NCBI GenBank assembly: GCA_035771175.1
Contig: CM069594.1
Span: forward strand, 45,807,534 to 45,871,533
DNA: 64,000 bases
From: Paratinospora sagittata
Lineage: Eukaryota > Streptophyta > Magnoliopsida > Ranunculales > Menispermaceae
Reading direction: 5' to 3'
Shown: positions 43,801 through 55,508 of the stretch, piece by piece
Numbering within the stretch: position 1 is the first letter of the stretch
Layout: each line of letters begins with the position of its first letter
Program-made: the position numbers and the translations under genes
Notes under the pieces: generated by a model
Databases searched by the model: none
Seen by the model: only the letters and a program-made list of their open reading frames with translations
Told to the model about the DNA's origin: nothing

Positions 43801-44308
43801 CTCATGTCTAATGCAATAGTTTTATCTTTGGTGTGTGGGGTAACTTCTCGATCAATCTCAGCACTAAAACTCAGAAAATTAAAAAGTCTTTAAAATCACT
43901 TCGATATAGTATTCCATTTTGAAAAAAGTGTTGTCCGGAAGGTTTTAATCCTAATTTCAATGGGTTTTGAATTATTTAATAGTTTTTAGTCTTATATCAA
44001 TATGTTTTGAGTCAATGGAAAGGTTCTTAAGTGTCAAAAAATTAATTTTCCAAAAATAAGGCTATTCAGCAATTTGCAAAAATTTTCCAGTTGGCACTTG
44101 CGCCCTATCAGTGTTGATAGCCAGCTGATAGGGTTGTATAATAAAACATTTGTTTTTTTCGAAAATTGTCTATAGCGCGCTATCCCCTTTGATAACTCGC
44201 TATAAAAATGTTGCCGTGATATTTCCATTTTTGGTAAAGTGGGCAATAGCGCGCTATAGGCCTCGATAACTCGCTATTGGAATGTCTGAATAACTCGTGC
44301 TCTCGGGT
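34818..44308. repeat. Dimeric higher-order region A/B (about 2.37 kb)
   Basis: Monomers with anchors 36002, 38374 and 41935 form type B: gagttctcggg, atcgacctgctatctttaaatgg, gtcccgcatgcagaaaac and tcgaacaaaaagtcg. Those at 34818, 37189, 39565, 40750 and 43123 form type A: gtgctctcggg, ctttcaatagagaac and aacctggaactac. The order is A B A B A A B A. Matching type-B copies lie 2,372 and 3,561 bp apart, that is two and three monomers. Confidence 0.83.
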
Positions 44309-47300
44309 TTCTGTATATCAACCTGCTATCTTTCAATAGAAAACATGATACACAATCCAATAATAACACGCTATCCACGTTTGAGACAAAAATCAGATAT
44401 TTCTAACGAGAAAAATGTGGCCACTTCTCCTTGCTCCACTTTTCTATACCTGACACAGTTTTGCCTGGTTATCTTAATTAAAATATTATTTACTAACACC
44501 TTGATGATTCCCATTGTCTCGCACGCCCAAAACAACTTTAGATTAAACAACGTTTTGAATTCAAATCATTTTGTACTCTCTTCCTCTTTAACCTCCAACT
44601 ACTAATTTTATAAAACCCTCATTCTCTAATTTTCAAAGATAGAACACGCACGATTTTTGCAAGTTAGACTGAGATTTCCAAAGAGTGTTTAAATCGAACA
44701 AAAGTCCTTATTCTTGCATTTGTCCAAACAACCTTCGAACTGAATCAAAATTGCAAACTGTCTTGAAGATAACCTCATTATTTCGCAAGTTCTTCATTTT
44801 ATTCCTTTTGTGCTGAGATTTCCAGAGGCTATCTAGTGTTTTAAACTGTAAGTATGTGAAGTGTTCTCGGTAAGAGAAAACATCACCTGTATTTTTTTTC
44901 TAAGAGCTTGAACTAATTATCAACAACACATCAAACAATAGGTATCGAAGTCTAAAAAGATCAAGCTCGAAGAACGAAGACATATCTTATGTAGTTTTAT
45001 CTTTGGTGTATAGGGTAACTTCTCGATCAATCTCAGCACTAAAACTCAGAATATTGAAACGTCCTTAAAATCACTTCGATATAGTATTCCATTTTGAAAA
45101 CAATGTTTTTCGGAAGGTTTTAATCATAATTTCAATGAGTTTTGAATGATTTAATAGTTTTTAATCTTATATCAATTTGTTTTGAGTCAATGGAATGGTT
45201 CTTTAGTGTCAAAATATTAATTTTTCAAAAATAAGGCTATTTAGCAATTTGCAAAAATTTTCCAGTTGGCACTTGCGCCCTATCAGTGTTGATAGCCCAT
45301 TGATAGGGTTGTATATTAAAATATTTGTTTTTCTTGAAAATTGTCTATTGCGCGCTATCCCCTTTGATAACTCGCTATAAAGATGTTGTAGTGATCTTTC
45401 CATTTTTAGTAAAGTGGGCAATAGCGCGCTATAGGCCTCGATAACTCGCTATCGAAAAGTCTGAAAAACTCGTGCTCTCGGGTTTGTGTATATCAACCTG
45501 CTATCTTTCAATAGAGAACATGATACACAACCCAATAATAACCCGCTATCCATGTTTGAGAGAAAAATTAGATATTTTTAACGAGAAAAATGTGGCCACT
45601 TCTCCTTGCTCGACTTTTCTATACCTTTACACAGTTTTGCCTAGTTATCTTAATTGAAATATTATCTACTAACACGTTGATGATTCCCATTGTCTCTCAC
45701 GCCCAAAACAACTTTAGATTAAACAACGTTTTGAATTCAAATAATTTTGTACTCTCTTCCTCTTTAACCTGCAACTACTAATTTTATAAAACCCTCATTC
45801 TCTGATTTTCAAATATAGAACACGCTCGATTTTCGCAAGTTAGACTGAGATTTCCAAAGAGTGTTTAAATCGGAGAAAGTCGTTATTCTTGCATTTGTCC
45901 AAACATCCTTCGAACATAATCAAAATTGCAAACTGTCTTGAAGATAACCTAATTATTTCGCAAGCTCTTCATTTTATTCCTTTTGTGCTGAGATTTCCAA
46001 AGACTATCTATTGTTTTAAACTGTAAGTATGTGAAGTGTTCTCGGTAAGAGAAAACATCACCTGTATTTTTTTTTCTAAGAGCTTGAACTAATCATCAAC
46101 AACACGTCAAACAATAGGTATCGAAGTCTAAAAAGATCAAGCTCGAAGAACGAAGACATATCTCATGTCTAATGCAATAGTTTTATCTTTGGTGTGTAGG
46201 GTAACTTCTCGATCAATCTCAGCACTAAAACTCAGAAAATTGAAAAGTCTTTAAAATCACTTCGATATAGTATTCCATTTTGAAAAAAATGTTTTCCGGA
46301 AGGTTTTAGTCATAATTTCAATGTGTTTTGAATTATATAATAGTTTTTAATCTGATATCAATATGTTTTGAGTTAATGGAATGGTTCATGAGTGTCAAAA
46401 TATTAATTTTCCAAAAATAAGGCTATTCAGCAATTTGCAAAAATTTTCCAGTTGGCACTTGCGCCCTATCAGTGTTGATAGCCAGCTGATAGGGTTGTAT
46501 AATAAAACATTTGTTTTTTTCGAAAATTGTCTATAGCGCGCTATCCCCTTTGATAACTCGCTATAAAAATGTTGCCGTGATATTTCCATTTTTGGTAAAG
46601 TGGGCAATAGCGCGCTATAGGCCTCGATAACTCGCTATTGGAATGTCTGAATAACTCGTGCTCTCGGGTTTCTGTATATCAACCTGCTATCTTTCAATAG
46701 AAAACATGATACACAATCCAATAATAACACGCTATCCACGTTTGAGACAAAAATCAGATATTTCTAACGAGAAAAATGTGGCTACTTCTCCTTGCTCCAC
46801 TTTTCTATACCTGACACAGTTTTGCCTGGTTATCTTAATTAAAATATTATTTACTAACACCTTGATGATTCCCATTGTCTCGCACGCCCAAAACAACTTT
46901 AGATTAAACAACGTTTTGAATTCAAATCATTTTGTACTCTCTTCCTCTTTAACCTGCAACTACTAATTTTATAAAACCCTCATTCTCTAATTTTCAAAGA
47001 TAGAACACGCACGATTTTTGCAAGTTAGATTGAGCTTTCCAAAGAGTGTTTAAATCGAACAAAAGTCCTTATTCTTGCATTTGTCCAAACAACCTTCGAA
47101 CTGAATCAAAATTGCAAACTGTCTTGAAGATAACCTCATTATTTCGCAAGTTCTTCATTTTATTCCTTTTGTGCTGAGATATCCAGAGGCTATCATATGT
47201 TTTCAACTGTAAGTATGTGAAGTGTTCTCGGAAAGAGAAAACATCACCTGTATTTTTTTTTCTAAGAGCTTGAGCTAATCATCAACAACACATCAAACAA

Positions 47301-50300
47301 TAGGTATCGAAGTCTAAAAAGATCAAGCTCGAAGAACGAAGTCATAGCTCATGTCTAATGCAATAGTTTTATCTTTGGAGTGTAGGGTAACTTCTCGATC
47401 AATCTCAGCACTAAAACTCAGAAAATTGAAAAGTCTTTAAAATCACTTCAATATAGTATTCCATTTTGAAAAAAATGTTTTCCGGAAGGTTTTAATCATA
47501 ATTTCAATGGGTTTTGAATTATTTAATAGTTTTTAATCTTATATCAATATGTTTTGAGTCAATGGAATGGTTCTTGAGTGTCAAAATATTAATTTTCCAA
47601 AAAAAAGGATATTCAGCAATTTGCAAAAATTTTGCAGTTGGCACTTGCGCCCTATCAGTGTTGATAGCCCGCTGATAGGGTTGTATAATAAAACATTTGT
47701 TTTTCTCGAAAATTGTCTATAGCGCGCTATCCCTTTTGATAACTCGCTATAAAGATGTTGCCGTGAGCTTTCCATTTTTAGTAAAATGGGCAATAGCGCG
47801 CTTTAGGCCTCGATAACTCGCTATCGGAAAGTCTGAAAAACTCGTGCTCTCGGGTTTGTGTATATCAACCTGCTATCTTTCAATAGAGAACATGATACAC
47901 AATCCAATAATAACACGCTATCCACGTTTGAGACAAAAATCAGATATTTCTAATGACAAAAATGTGGCCACTTCTCCTTGCTCGACTTTTCTATACCTTA
48001 CACAGTTTTGCCTGGTTATCTTAATTGAAATATTATCTACTAACACGTTGATGATTCCCATTGTCTCGCACGCCCAAAACAACTTTTGATTAAACAACGT
48101 TTTGAATTCAAATCATTTTGTACTCTCTTCCTCTTTAACCTGCAACTACTAATTTTATAAAACCCTCATTCTCTGATTTTCAAAGATAGAACACGCACGA
48201 TTTTTGCAAGTTAGACTGAGCTTTCCAAAGAGTGTTTAAATCGGAGAAAGTCGTTATTCTTGCATTTGTCCAAACATCCTTCGAACTGAATCAAAATTGC
48301 AAACTGTCTTGAAGATAACCTAATTATTTCGCAAGTTCTTCATTTTATTCCTTTTGTGCTGAGATTTCCAGAGGCTATATATTGTTTTAAACTGTAAGTA
48401 TGTGAAGTGTTCTCGGAAAGAGAAAACATCACCTGTATTTTTTTTTCTAAGAGCTTGGACTAATCATCAACAACACATCCAACAATAGGTATCGAAGTCT
48501 AAAAAGATCAAGCTCGAAGAACGAAGACATATCTCATGTCTAATGCAATAGTTTTATCTTTGGTGTGTAGGGTAACTTCTCGATCAATCTCAGCACTAAA
48601 ACTCAGAAAATTGAAAAGCCTTTAAAATCACTTCGATATAGTATTCCATTTTGAAAAAAATGTTTTCCGGAAGGTTTTAATCATAATTTCAGTGGGTTTT
48701 GAATTATTTAATAGTTTTTAATCTTATATCAATATGTTTTGAGTTAATGGAATGGTTCTTGAGTGTCAAAATATTAATTTTCCGAAAATAAGGCTATTCA
48801 GCAATTTGCAAAAATTTTCCAGTTGGCACTTGCGCCCTATCAGTGTTGATAGCCAGCTGATAGGGTTGTATAATAAAACATTTGTTTTTTTTGAAAATTG
48901 TCTATAGCGCGCTATCCCCTTTGATAACTCGCTATAAAAATGTTGCCGTGATATTTCCATTTTTAGTAAAGTGGGCAATAGCGTGCTATAGGCCTCGATA
49001 ACTCGCTATCGGAATGTCTGAATAACTCGTGCTCTCGGGTTTCTGTATATCAACCTGCTATCTTTCAATAGAAAACATGATACACAATCCAATAATAACA
49101 CGCTATCCACGTTTGAGACAAAAATCAGATATTTCTAACGAGAAAAATGTGGCCACTTCTCTTTGCTCCACTTTTCTATACCTGACACAGTTTTGCCTGG
49201 TTATCTTAATTAAAATATTATTTACTAACACCTTGATGATTCCCATTGTCTCGCACGCCCAAAACAACTTTAGATTAAACAACGTTTTGAATTCATATCA
49301 TTTTGTACTCTCTTCCTCTTTAACCTGCAACTACTAATTTTATAAAACCCTCATTCTCTAATTTTCAAAGATAGAACACGCACGATTTTTGCAAGTTAGA
49401 CTGAGCTTTCCAAAGAGTGTTTAAATCGAACAAAAGTCCTTATTCTTGCATTTGTCCAAACAACCTTCGAACTGAATCAAAATTGCAAACTGTCTTGAAG
49501 ATAACCTCATTATTTCGCAAGTTCTTCATTTTATTCCTTTTGTGCTGAGATATCCAGAGGCTATCATATGTTTTCAACTGTAAGTATGTGAAGTGTTCTC
49601 GGAAAGAGAAAACATCACCTGTATTTTTTTTTCTAAGAGCTTGAACTAATCATCAACAACACATCAAACAATAGGTATCGAAGTCTAAAAAGATCAAGCT
49701 CGAAGAACGAAGTCATAGCTCATGTCTAATGCAATAGTTTTATCTTTGGAGTGTAGGGTAACTTCTCGATCAATCTCAGCACTAAAACTAAGAAAATTGA
49801 AAAGTCTTTAAAATCACTTCAATATAGTATTCCATTTTGAAAAAAATGTTTTCCGGAAGGTTTTAATCATAATTTCAATGGGTTTTGAATTATTTAATAG
49901 TTTTTAATCTTATATCAATATGTTTTGAGTCAATGGAATGGTTCTTGAGTGTCAAAATATTAATTTTCCAAAAAAAAGGCTATTCAGCAATTTGCAAAAA
50001 TTTTGCAGTTGGCACTTGCGCCCTATCAGTGTTGATAGCCCGCTGATAGGGTTGTATAATAAAACATTTGTTTTTTTCGAAAATTGTCTATAGCGCGCTA
50101 TCCCCTTTGATAACTCGCTATAAAAATGTTGCCGTGATATTTCCATTTTTGGTAAAGTGGGCAATAGCGCGCTATAGGCCTCGATAACTCGCTATTGGAA
50201 TGTCTGAATAACTCGTGCTCTCGGGTTTCTGTATATCAACCTGCTATCTTTCAATAGAAAACATGATACACAATCCAATAATAACACGCTATCCACGTTT

Positions 50301-52232
50301 GAGACAAAAATCAGATATTTCTAAGGACAAAAATGTGGCCACTTCTCCTTGCTCGACTTTTCTATACCTTACACAGTTTTGCCTGGTTATCTTAATTGAA
50401 ATATTATCTACTAACACGTTGATGATTCCCATTGTCTCGCACGCCCAAAACAACTTTTGATTAAACAACGTTTTGAATTCAAATCATTTTGTACTCTCTT
50501 CCTCTTTAACCTGGAACTACTAATTTTATAAAACCCTCATTCTCTGATTTTCAAAGATAGAACACGCACGATTTTTGCAAGTTAGACTGAGCTTTCCAAA
50601 GAGTGTTTAAATCGGAGAAAGTCGTTATTCTTGCATTTGTCCAAACATCCTTCGAACTGAATCAAAATTGCAAACTGTCTTGAAGATAACCTAATTATTT
50701 CGCAAGTTCTTCATTTTATTCCTTTTGTGCTGAGATTTCCAGAGGCTATATATTGTTTTAAACTGTAAGTATGTGAAGTGTTCTCGGAAAGAGAAAACAT
50801 CACCTGTATTTTTTTTTCTAAGAGCTTGGACTAATCATCAACAACACATCCAACAATAGGTATCGAAGTCTAAAAAGATCAAGCTCGAAGAACGAAGACA
50901 TATCTCATGTCTAATGCAATAGTTTTATCTTTGGTGTGTAGGGTAACTTCTCGATCAATCTCAGCACTAAAACTCAGAAAATTGAAAAGCCTTTAAAATC
51001 ACTTCGATATAGTATTCCATTTTGAAAAAAATGTTTTCCGGAAGGTTTTAATCATAATTTCAGTGGGTTTTGAATTATTTAATAGTTTTTAATCTTATAT
51101 CAATATGTTTTGAGTTAATAGAATGGTTCTTGAGTGTCAAAATATTAATTTTCCGAAACTAAGGCTATTCAGCAATTTGCAAAAATTTTCCAGTTGGCAC
51201 TTGCGCCCTATCAGTGTTGATAGCCAGCTGATAGGGTTGTATAATAAAACATTTGTTTTTTTTGAAAATTGTCTATAGCGCGCTATCCCCTTTGATAACT
51301 CGCTATAAAAATGTTGCCGTGATATTTCCATTTTTAGTAAAGTGGGCAATAGCGTGCTATAGGCCTCGATAACTCGCTATCGGAATGTCTGAATAACTCG
51401 TGCTCTCGGGTTTCTGTATATCAACCTGCTATCTTTCAATAGAAAACATGATGCACAATCCAATAATAACACGCTATCCACGTTTGAGACAAAAATCAGA
51501 TATTTCTAACGAGAAAAATGTGGCCACTTCTCCTTGCTCCACTTTTCTATACCTTACACAGTTTTGCCTGGTTATCTTAATTGAAATATTATCTACTAAC
51601 ACCTTGATGATTCCCATTGTCTCGCACGCCCAAAACAACTTTAGATTAAACAACGTTTTGAATGCAAATCATTTTGTACTCTCTTCTTCTTTAACCTACA
51701 ACTACTAATTTTATAAAACCCTCATTCTCTGATTTTCAAAGATAGAACACGCACGATTTTTGCAAGTTAGACTGAGCTTTCCAAAGAATGTTTAAATCGA
51801 AGAAAGTCGTTATTCTTGCATTTGTCCAAACATCCTTCGAACTGAATCAAAATTGCAAATTGTCTTGAAGATAACCTCATTATTTCGCAAGTTCTTCATT
51901 TTATTCCTTTTGTGCTGAGATTTCGAGAGGTTTTCTATTGTTTTAAACTGTAAGTATGTGAAGTGTTCTCGGTAAGAGAAAACATCACCTGTATTTTTTT
52001 TTCTAAGAGCTTGAACTAATCATCAACAACACATGAAACAATAGGTATCGATGTCTAAAAAGATCAAGCTCGAAGAACGAAGACATATCTCAAGTCTAAT
52101 GCCATAGTTTTATCTTTGGTGTGTAGGGTAACTTCTCGATCAATCTCAGCACTAAAAGTCAGAAAATTGAAAAGTCCTTAAAATCACTTCGATATAGTAT
52201 TCCATTTTGAAAAAAATGTTTTCCAGAAGGTT
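44309..52232. repeat. Dimeric higher-order region C/D (about 2.37 kb)
   Basis: Type C monomers (anchors 44309, 46670, 49041, 51412; also the start of 50227) carry gggtttctgtatatc, caatagaaaacatg and gaatgtctgaataac. They alternate with other types at 45484, 47856 and the rest of 50227. The spacing between C copies is 2,361, 2,371 and 2,371 bp. The 47856 and 50227 copies share cggagaaagtcg, aacatccttcg and ggctatatattg. The 50227 copy begins as type C and turns into the 47856 type, so it is a hybrid. The array is cut by the viral insert at 52,232. Confidence 0.83.
52206..52222. repeat. 17-bp satellite motif repeated at both edges of the viral insert (left)
   Basis: tttgaaaaaaatgtttt lies 10 bp before the left viral boundary and again at 60944-60960 at the right boundary, although it occurs only once per satellite monomer. 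Either the target was duplicated during repair, or the two ends joined to two copies of the array. Confidence 0.75.
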
Positions 52233-52582
52233 CTGGGTACTACTATCACAAACAAGTAGTCTTCTAAGACTTTAAACACACTAGGATAGGATTATCTTAC
52301 AATACAAAACATAGACAAATGAAGACTTACAATGATTTCAAAACTCTAAAACTTGATGATCACAAATGATCTTACAACTCGTATTTATAGACACGGACTT
52401 AAGACTTCTTCAATTCTGCGGACTTCAAATGATTTCAAATCCGTAGACAGCTGGTAGGCGTTGAGCTGGGTTGAATATAAGATCGTCTTAGTTGGAAAGC
52501 TGGAAAGAAAAGCACTCATAAAAGTAGATGTGACTTAAAGCAAAAGATGCTTCTACTTTTTACTGTACATAAAGTAGAGGCT
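52233..52582 (-). promoter_or_regulatory. Viral intergenic region with pregenomic RNA promoter
   Basis: This 350-bp gap downstream of the small ORF contains no gene. On the minus strand it holds an inverted repeat TCTACTTT/AAAGTAGA (about 52,549-52,575), AT-rich sequence, a TATA box at 52,389-52,382, and then about 150 nt up to the satellite boundary. In caulimovirids the full-length RNA starts just downstream of such a TATA box, so the last 120 nt or so would be the start of the leader (and, after circular transcription, the 3' end of the RNA). I see no AATAAA in that stretch. Enhancer motifs such as TGACG pairs are not obvious. Confidence 0.7.
52381..52390 (-). promoter_or_regulatory. TATA box (CTATAAATAC)
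   Basis: The minus strand reads gtgtCTATAAATACgag, a near-perfect plant TATA box, placed between the last viral ORF and the end of the linear copy, where the pregenomic promoter belongs. Transcription would start at about 52,355 and run towards lower coordinates, out into the satellite. Confidence 0.75.
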
Positions 52583-53002
52583 TCATGTTGATTTGTCCTC
52601 TTGTGGTGAGTGGGGGACAAAGGTGGGGACCACGGCATCAGATGATGTGCTAGCAGATGAGGAGGAATCTTGCAAGTGGTTGAGTGGAGATGACTGTTGA
52701 GCGATGTTGATGTCGTCCATGATGTCCGCGAGGTATGGGTCGAGTTGTTGTCGGAACAGAAGACGAGCACGGTAGATTTGTCGGAGAACGTCAATTCTGG
52801 TTGCTGGAGAAGAGGATGAGAGATCAATGTTAGATAATTGGTGGAGCATTATGCGAGCAGCACAATATCGATGGAGACGGAGAAGAGCAAGTTCATTGCG
52901 GATGATTGGATACTGATTGTACTGATGAGGTGGATGTTCATCATTATCCATGTGTAAGAAATTGCGAAGAGCTACAGAGAGAGGAGAAAGTGGAGGTCGC
53001 AT
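52583..53002 (-). CDS. Viral ORF2, small protein of unknown function (139 aa)
   Basis: This is the second ORF of the element, 3' of the polyprotein. I start it at the ATG at 53,000-53,002; the frame is open a little further, to a GTG at 53,053, but has no earlier ATG after the upstream TAG. The protein has a leucine/arginine-rich, probably helical middle (residues about 35-90, several LxxLxxL-like spacings, many R and H) and a Ser/Thr/Asp-rich low-complexity C-terminus ending in a proline-containing tail. No enzyme motif, membrane segment or zinc site is visible. Florendoviruses have a small ORF of unknown role in this place, and the position also resembles that of the transactivator in other caulimovirids, but I see no sequence reason to call it that. 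It is intact in this copy. It lies in a different frame from the polyprotein and starts 52 nt after the second stop of that frame (53,055). Confidence 0.6.
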   Translation of the reverse strand: MRPPLSPLSVALRNFLHMDNDEHPPHQYNQYPIIRNELALLRLHRYCAARIMLHQLSNIDLSSSSPATRIDVLRQIYRARLLFRQQLDPYLADIMDDINIAQQSSPLNHLQDSSSSASTSSDAVVPTFVPHSPQEDKST

Positions 53003-53183
53003 GATACAAAGTGCTTGCACAAACACGAGAGGAGAACTATGGAGAAGTATCACACTAGGTTTCCATATCTAGATCGGGATGATCTGTATCAAAATCGTCA
53101 TGCAAATGTTGCCAGGGAGTATGGAACTCGGTGGGTGGAGGAGAACGAAGACCAAGACTGACTTGTTGTTGATATTCTATTTC

Positions 53184-54077
53184 CTACTGTTGTTGGCAGT
53201 CATAAATCTCTTCATAAGAAAGAGGTGGATCGTTTACACGACGTCTTGTCTGAGGAGAAGGACTGGGAGATCTAGTTGGAGGATCTCGAAAATTAGGAGG
53301 AGGAGCTTCTAAATGCCATGGGGCAGTGCTTTGGACTAGATCATCCAGATTTTTAGCGGGGATGAATTCATGTGGACCTTGGATGATCGGAGGAGCCAAT
53401 GGTGGATGACCATTAATTTCTTCTAAAAAAGCACGAACTCCTGAAAGTATTCCTTCTGTAAGATGGCAAGAGTAAGTTTGAAACTCTTGAAGGTAATGTT
53501 CTGCGACAAGCTCTTGGGATGAATCTGAGAATGGTTGATAACCGATATATATAGCATGAAGGCGGTGTGGCTTTTGCTGGCATATCTCAGAAATATGACG
53601 TAACCATGTTTGTCGTGGAGCAAAAAGATTCATACAACAATCTAGAAAGGAAGTAGCTTGAGATTGAAGGTATTGTTGTATTTCAGAGGGGATAAATGTT
53701 AAAGCTATTTTGTATAAACAAGAAATACACCATAAATACCAGAAGAACTTTTCAGAAATGTCGGGACGAAGATGGAATAGGTAAAGATAAAACTTAGTTT
53801 GATGGAATGGATTAGGTTGATTGTACAGATGGGCTGGGTAGTCCATAAAATGTTTATGAGCATACTCAAAAAGGTGTTGTTGAGCATAAGTTTGGACTTC
53901 ATGAGCAATTGTGGGCTTAAGTAAATCAGGAGGGAAAATGGCACCGATAAGAGGGAAAATGCCATGGGCATGGATAACTTGGATAGGTTGAGTTTTAGGA
54001 ATAGTATTGGGCTGAATTAAGAGTGGTAGGCTAAGACCATTATGAAATAGGGAAACCTGAGGGGAATTAGGTTTTTG
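53184..54077 (-). CDS. Long C-terminal extension of the polyprotein, function unknown
   Basis: About 297 residues after RNase H, ending in a TAG at 53,186-53,184. The first two thirds are rich in aromatic and leucine residues (FEYAHKHFMDYPAHLYNQ, FYLYLFHLRPDISEKFFWYL) and look like a folded, mostly helical domain. The last part is proline- and Arg-rich (RDPPTRSPSPSPQTRRR) and probably disordered. I do not recognise a domain. After the TAG the same frame stays open for 42 codons of acidic, proline-containing sequence up to 53,055, so the original protein may have been longer. Confidence 0.75.
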   Translation of the reverse strand, partial: QKPNSPQVSLFHNGLSLPLLIQPNTIPKTQPIQVIHAHGIFPLIGAIFPPDLLKPTIAHEVQTYAQQHLFEYAHKHFMDYPAHLYNQPNPFHQTKFYLYLFHLRPDISEKFFWYLWCISCLYKIALTFIPSEIQQYLQSQATSFLDCCMNLFAPRQTWLRHISEICQQKPHRLHAIYIGYQPFSDSSQELVAEHYLQEFQTYSCHLTEGILSGVRAFLEEINGHPPLAPPIIQGPHEFIPAKNLDDLVQSTAPWHLEAPPPNFRDPPTRSPSPSPQTRRRVNDPPLSYEEIYDCQQQ

Positions 54078-54452
54078 AATAGGTCGAGAGAGAAAATCAG
54101 CCAGAACATTCTTAGGTCCTGGAATATGTTTAACTGTAAACTGGAATTGAGTAAACCATTCCTGGAGACGAAGAAGTTGAGCAGAAGGAACCATTTTGTT
54201 CCGGAATTCCAATATTTTGGGAAATGAGGAATTATCCATTTGAATTTCAAAATGAGTAGGCCGTAAGAAGAAGGAGACCTTCATAATACCATACTTAACA
54301 GCAAGGACTTCTTTAATTGTGATATGGTAATGGAGTTCAGAGTCTGAGAATTTGCCACTGTGATATCCACAAATAGAGTCATTGGAATCCTTGTGTTCAA
54401 TGAGAACTGCACCCCAATATAAGTCAGAAGCATCTGTTTGGAGAATCAGAGA
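54078..54452 (-). CDS. RNase H domain of the polyprotein
   Basis: Residues about 478-602 of the open segment. The acidic tetrad is visible: D484 (LILQTDASDLYWGAVL), E525 (ITIKEVLAVKYGI), D550 (FEIQMDNSSF) and D596 (HIPGPKNVLADFLSR). The HIPGxxNxxADxLSR ending is typical of caulimovirid and Ty3-type RNase H. It removes the RNA strand after reverse transcription. No integrase follows, as expected for this family. Confidence 0.92.
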
Positions 54453-54518
54453 ACCAGTACTAGGAATCACCAATGGAGGAGGATTCTGAGAGACCTTCTT
54501 AAGAACTTGAACAACATC

Positions 54519-55286
54519 AGTATGGATAGATTGCCATGGAGGTGGTTCTTTCTTCAGGAGAGAAGATAAAACTGATGTGTGCCGACTGATATGAGGAATG
54601 AACATCCGTAGATAATTGATAATACCAAGAAACTGCTGAATTTGTTTAACAGTCAAATGAGTGTCAGGGAATTGAAGTAATTCCACAGCAATATGGGGTC
54701 CATGCTGATAGACACCATTAAAAAACTTTATACCAAGGAAATCAATTTCGGATGTATTGAGGATACTCTTCTTTTCTGAAAGCATAATGCCATGTCGGTG
54801 GGTAATATCCAAGAACTGAGTCTTAGAGAAGAGCAAAATATCATCAATATAGATAAGAGCCGTTGATAAGATGGAGGCATATATACGAGTCATGGCTTTC
54901 TGAAATAATGATGGTGCAACCTTTAGGCCGAAAGGCATAACAGTCCATTGATAGTGAGCATTCGGTATACAGAAAGCTGTCTTAGATCGATCATTAGGAT
55001 GGATACCCAGTTGCCAAAAACCTGCTTTCAGATCAAATTTGCTATAGATAGTAGATCCTGAAAGTAAGGTAATCTGGGAAGAAATCTTCGGTAGAGGAAA
55101 TTTATCATCCTTGAGAAAGATATTTAACGGCTTGTAATTGATAACAAGACGTTTCTTGCCTCGTTTGAGTTCAACACGTTTGTTGACGTAAAAGGCTTGA
55201 CAAGCCCAATCTGAAGTGGTTGGCTCTATTAATCCTTGTGAGAGTAATTCATCACATTCTTGCCTTGCTAAGGCAAGTTCATCAGG
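54519..55286 (-). CDS. Reverse transcriptase domain of the polyprotein
   Basis: Residues about 200-455 of the open 899-codon segment (Met at 55,883). The motifs are in order: LIEPTTSDWACQAFYV (218-233), RLVINYKPLN (245-254), KFPLPKI (261-267), YSKFDLKAGFWQL (280-292, catalytic D284), MPFGLKVAPSLFQ (316-328), the active site YIDD (345-348, at 54,840-54,851) and FLGIKFFNG with the QIQQFLGIINYLRMFIP thumb start. All three catalytic aspartates are present. The distance from YIDDILLFSKT to HGIMLSEKKS is only eight residues, shorter than usual for the family, which suggests a small in-frame deletion in the palm/thumb link. Copies RNA into DNA during replication. Confidence 0.92.
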
Positions 55287-55508
55287 AGGCATTCCAGGGT
55301 GAATTGCCTTTGTCGAATTAATGTCTTCATTCAGTTTGAATGGGAGATGGACATAGAACTGAGAATTCTTCCATAAAGGATGTTGATGAACGAAAGTCTT
55401 ATGAGAGTCACTGAAACAAGACTTAAGCTTATCTTGGTAGGAAGGAACATCTTGAATAGTATACAACTTAGGAACAGTTCTATATGGAAGAGTTTGATTC
55501 TGATAAGA

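Larger units (their letters stand above)
1..52232. repeat. Tandem satellite array, left part (about 1,185-bp monomer)
   Basis: AT-rich sequence repeats head to tail for the whole stretch. I tracked one anchor (ttgtgtatatcaac or close variants) at 99, 1798, 2983, 4168, 5351, 6532, 7716, 8773, 9957, 11142, 12993, 14843, 16694, 18543, 19729, 20912, 22095, 23282, 24467, 25653, 26698, 27882, 28927, 30111, 31262, 32446, 33634, 34818, 36002, 37189, 38374, 39565, 40750, 41935, 43123, 44309, 45484, 46670, 47856, 49041, 50227 and 51412. The usual spacing is 1,181-1,191 bp. Exceptions are shortened monomers (1,045, 1,057, 1,151 and 1,175 bp) and composites of 1,699 or about 1,850 bp. All copies have the same orientation. 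No gene is supported inside it. Open frames of 60-114 codons recur on both strands only because the repeat recurs. The family is not one I recognise. Confidence 0.97.

Noticed and set aside
1..52232. Direct-repeat array as a CRISPR locus
   Set aside because: Units are about 1.2 kb with no unique spacers and no cas genes, and the inserted element is a plant virus.
52516..52827. 103-codon frame overlapping viral ORF2
   Set aside because: A different register of the same strand, rich in Ser/Thr/His/Pro. ORF2 in its own frame has better length and position.
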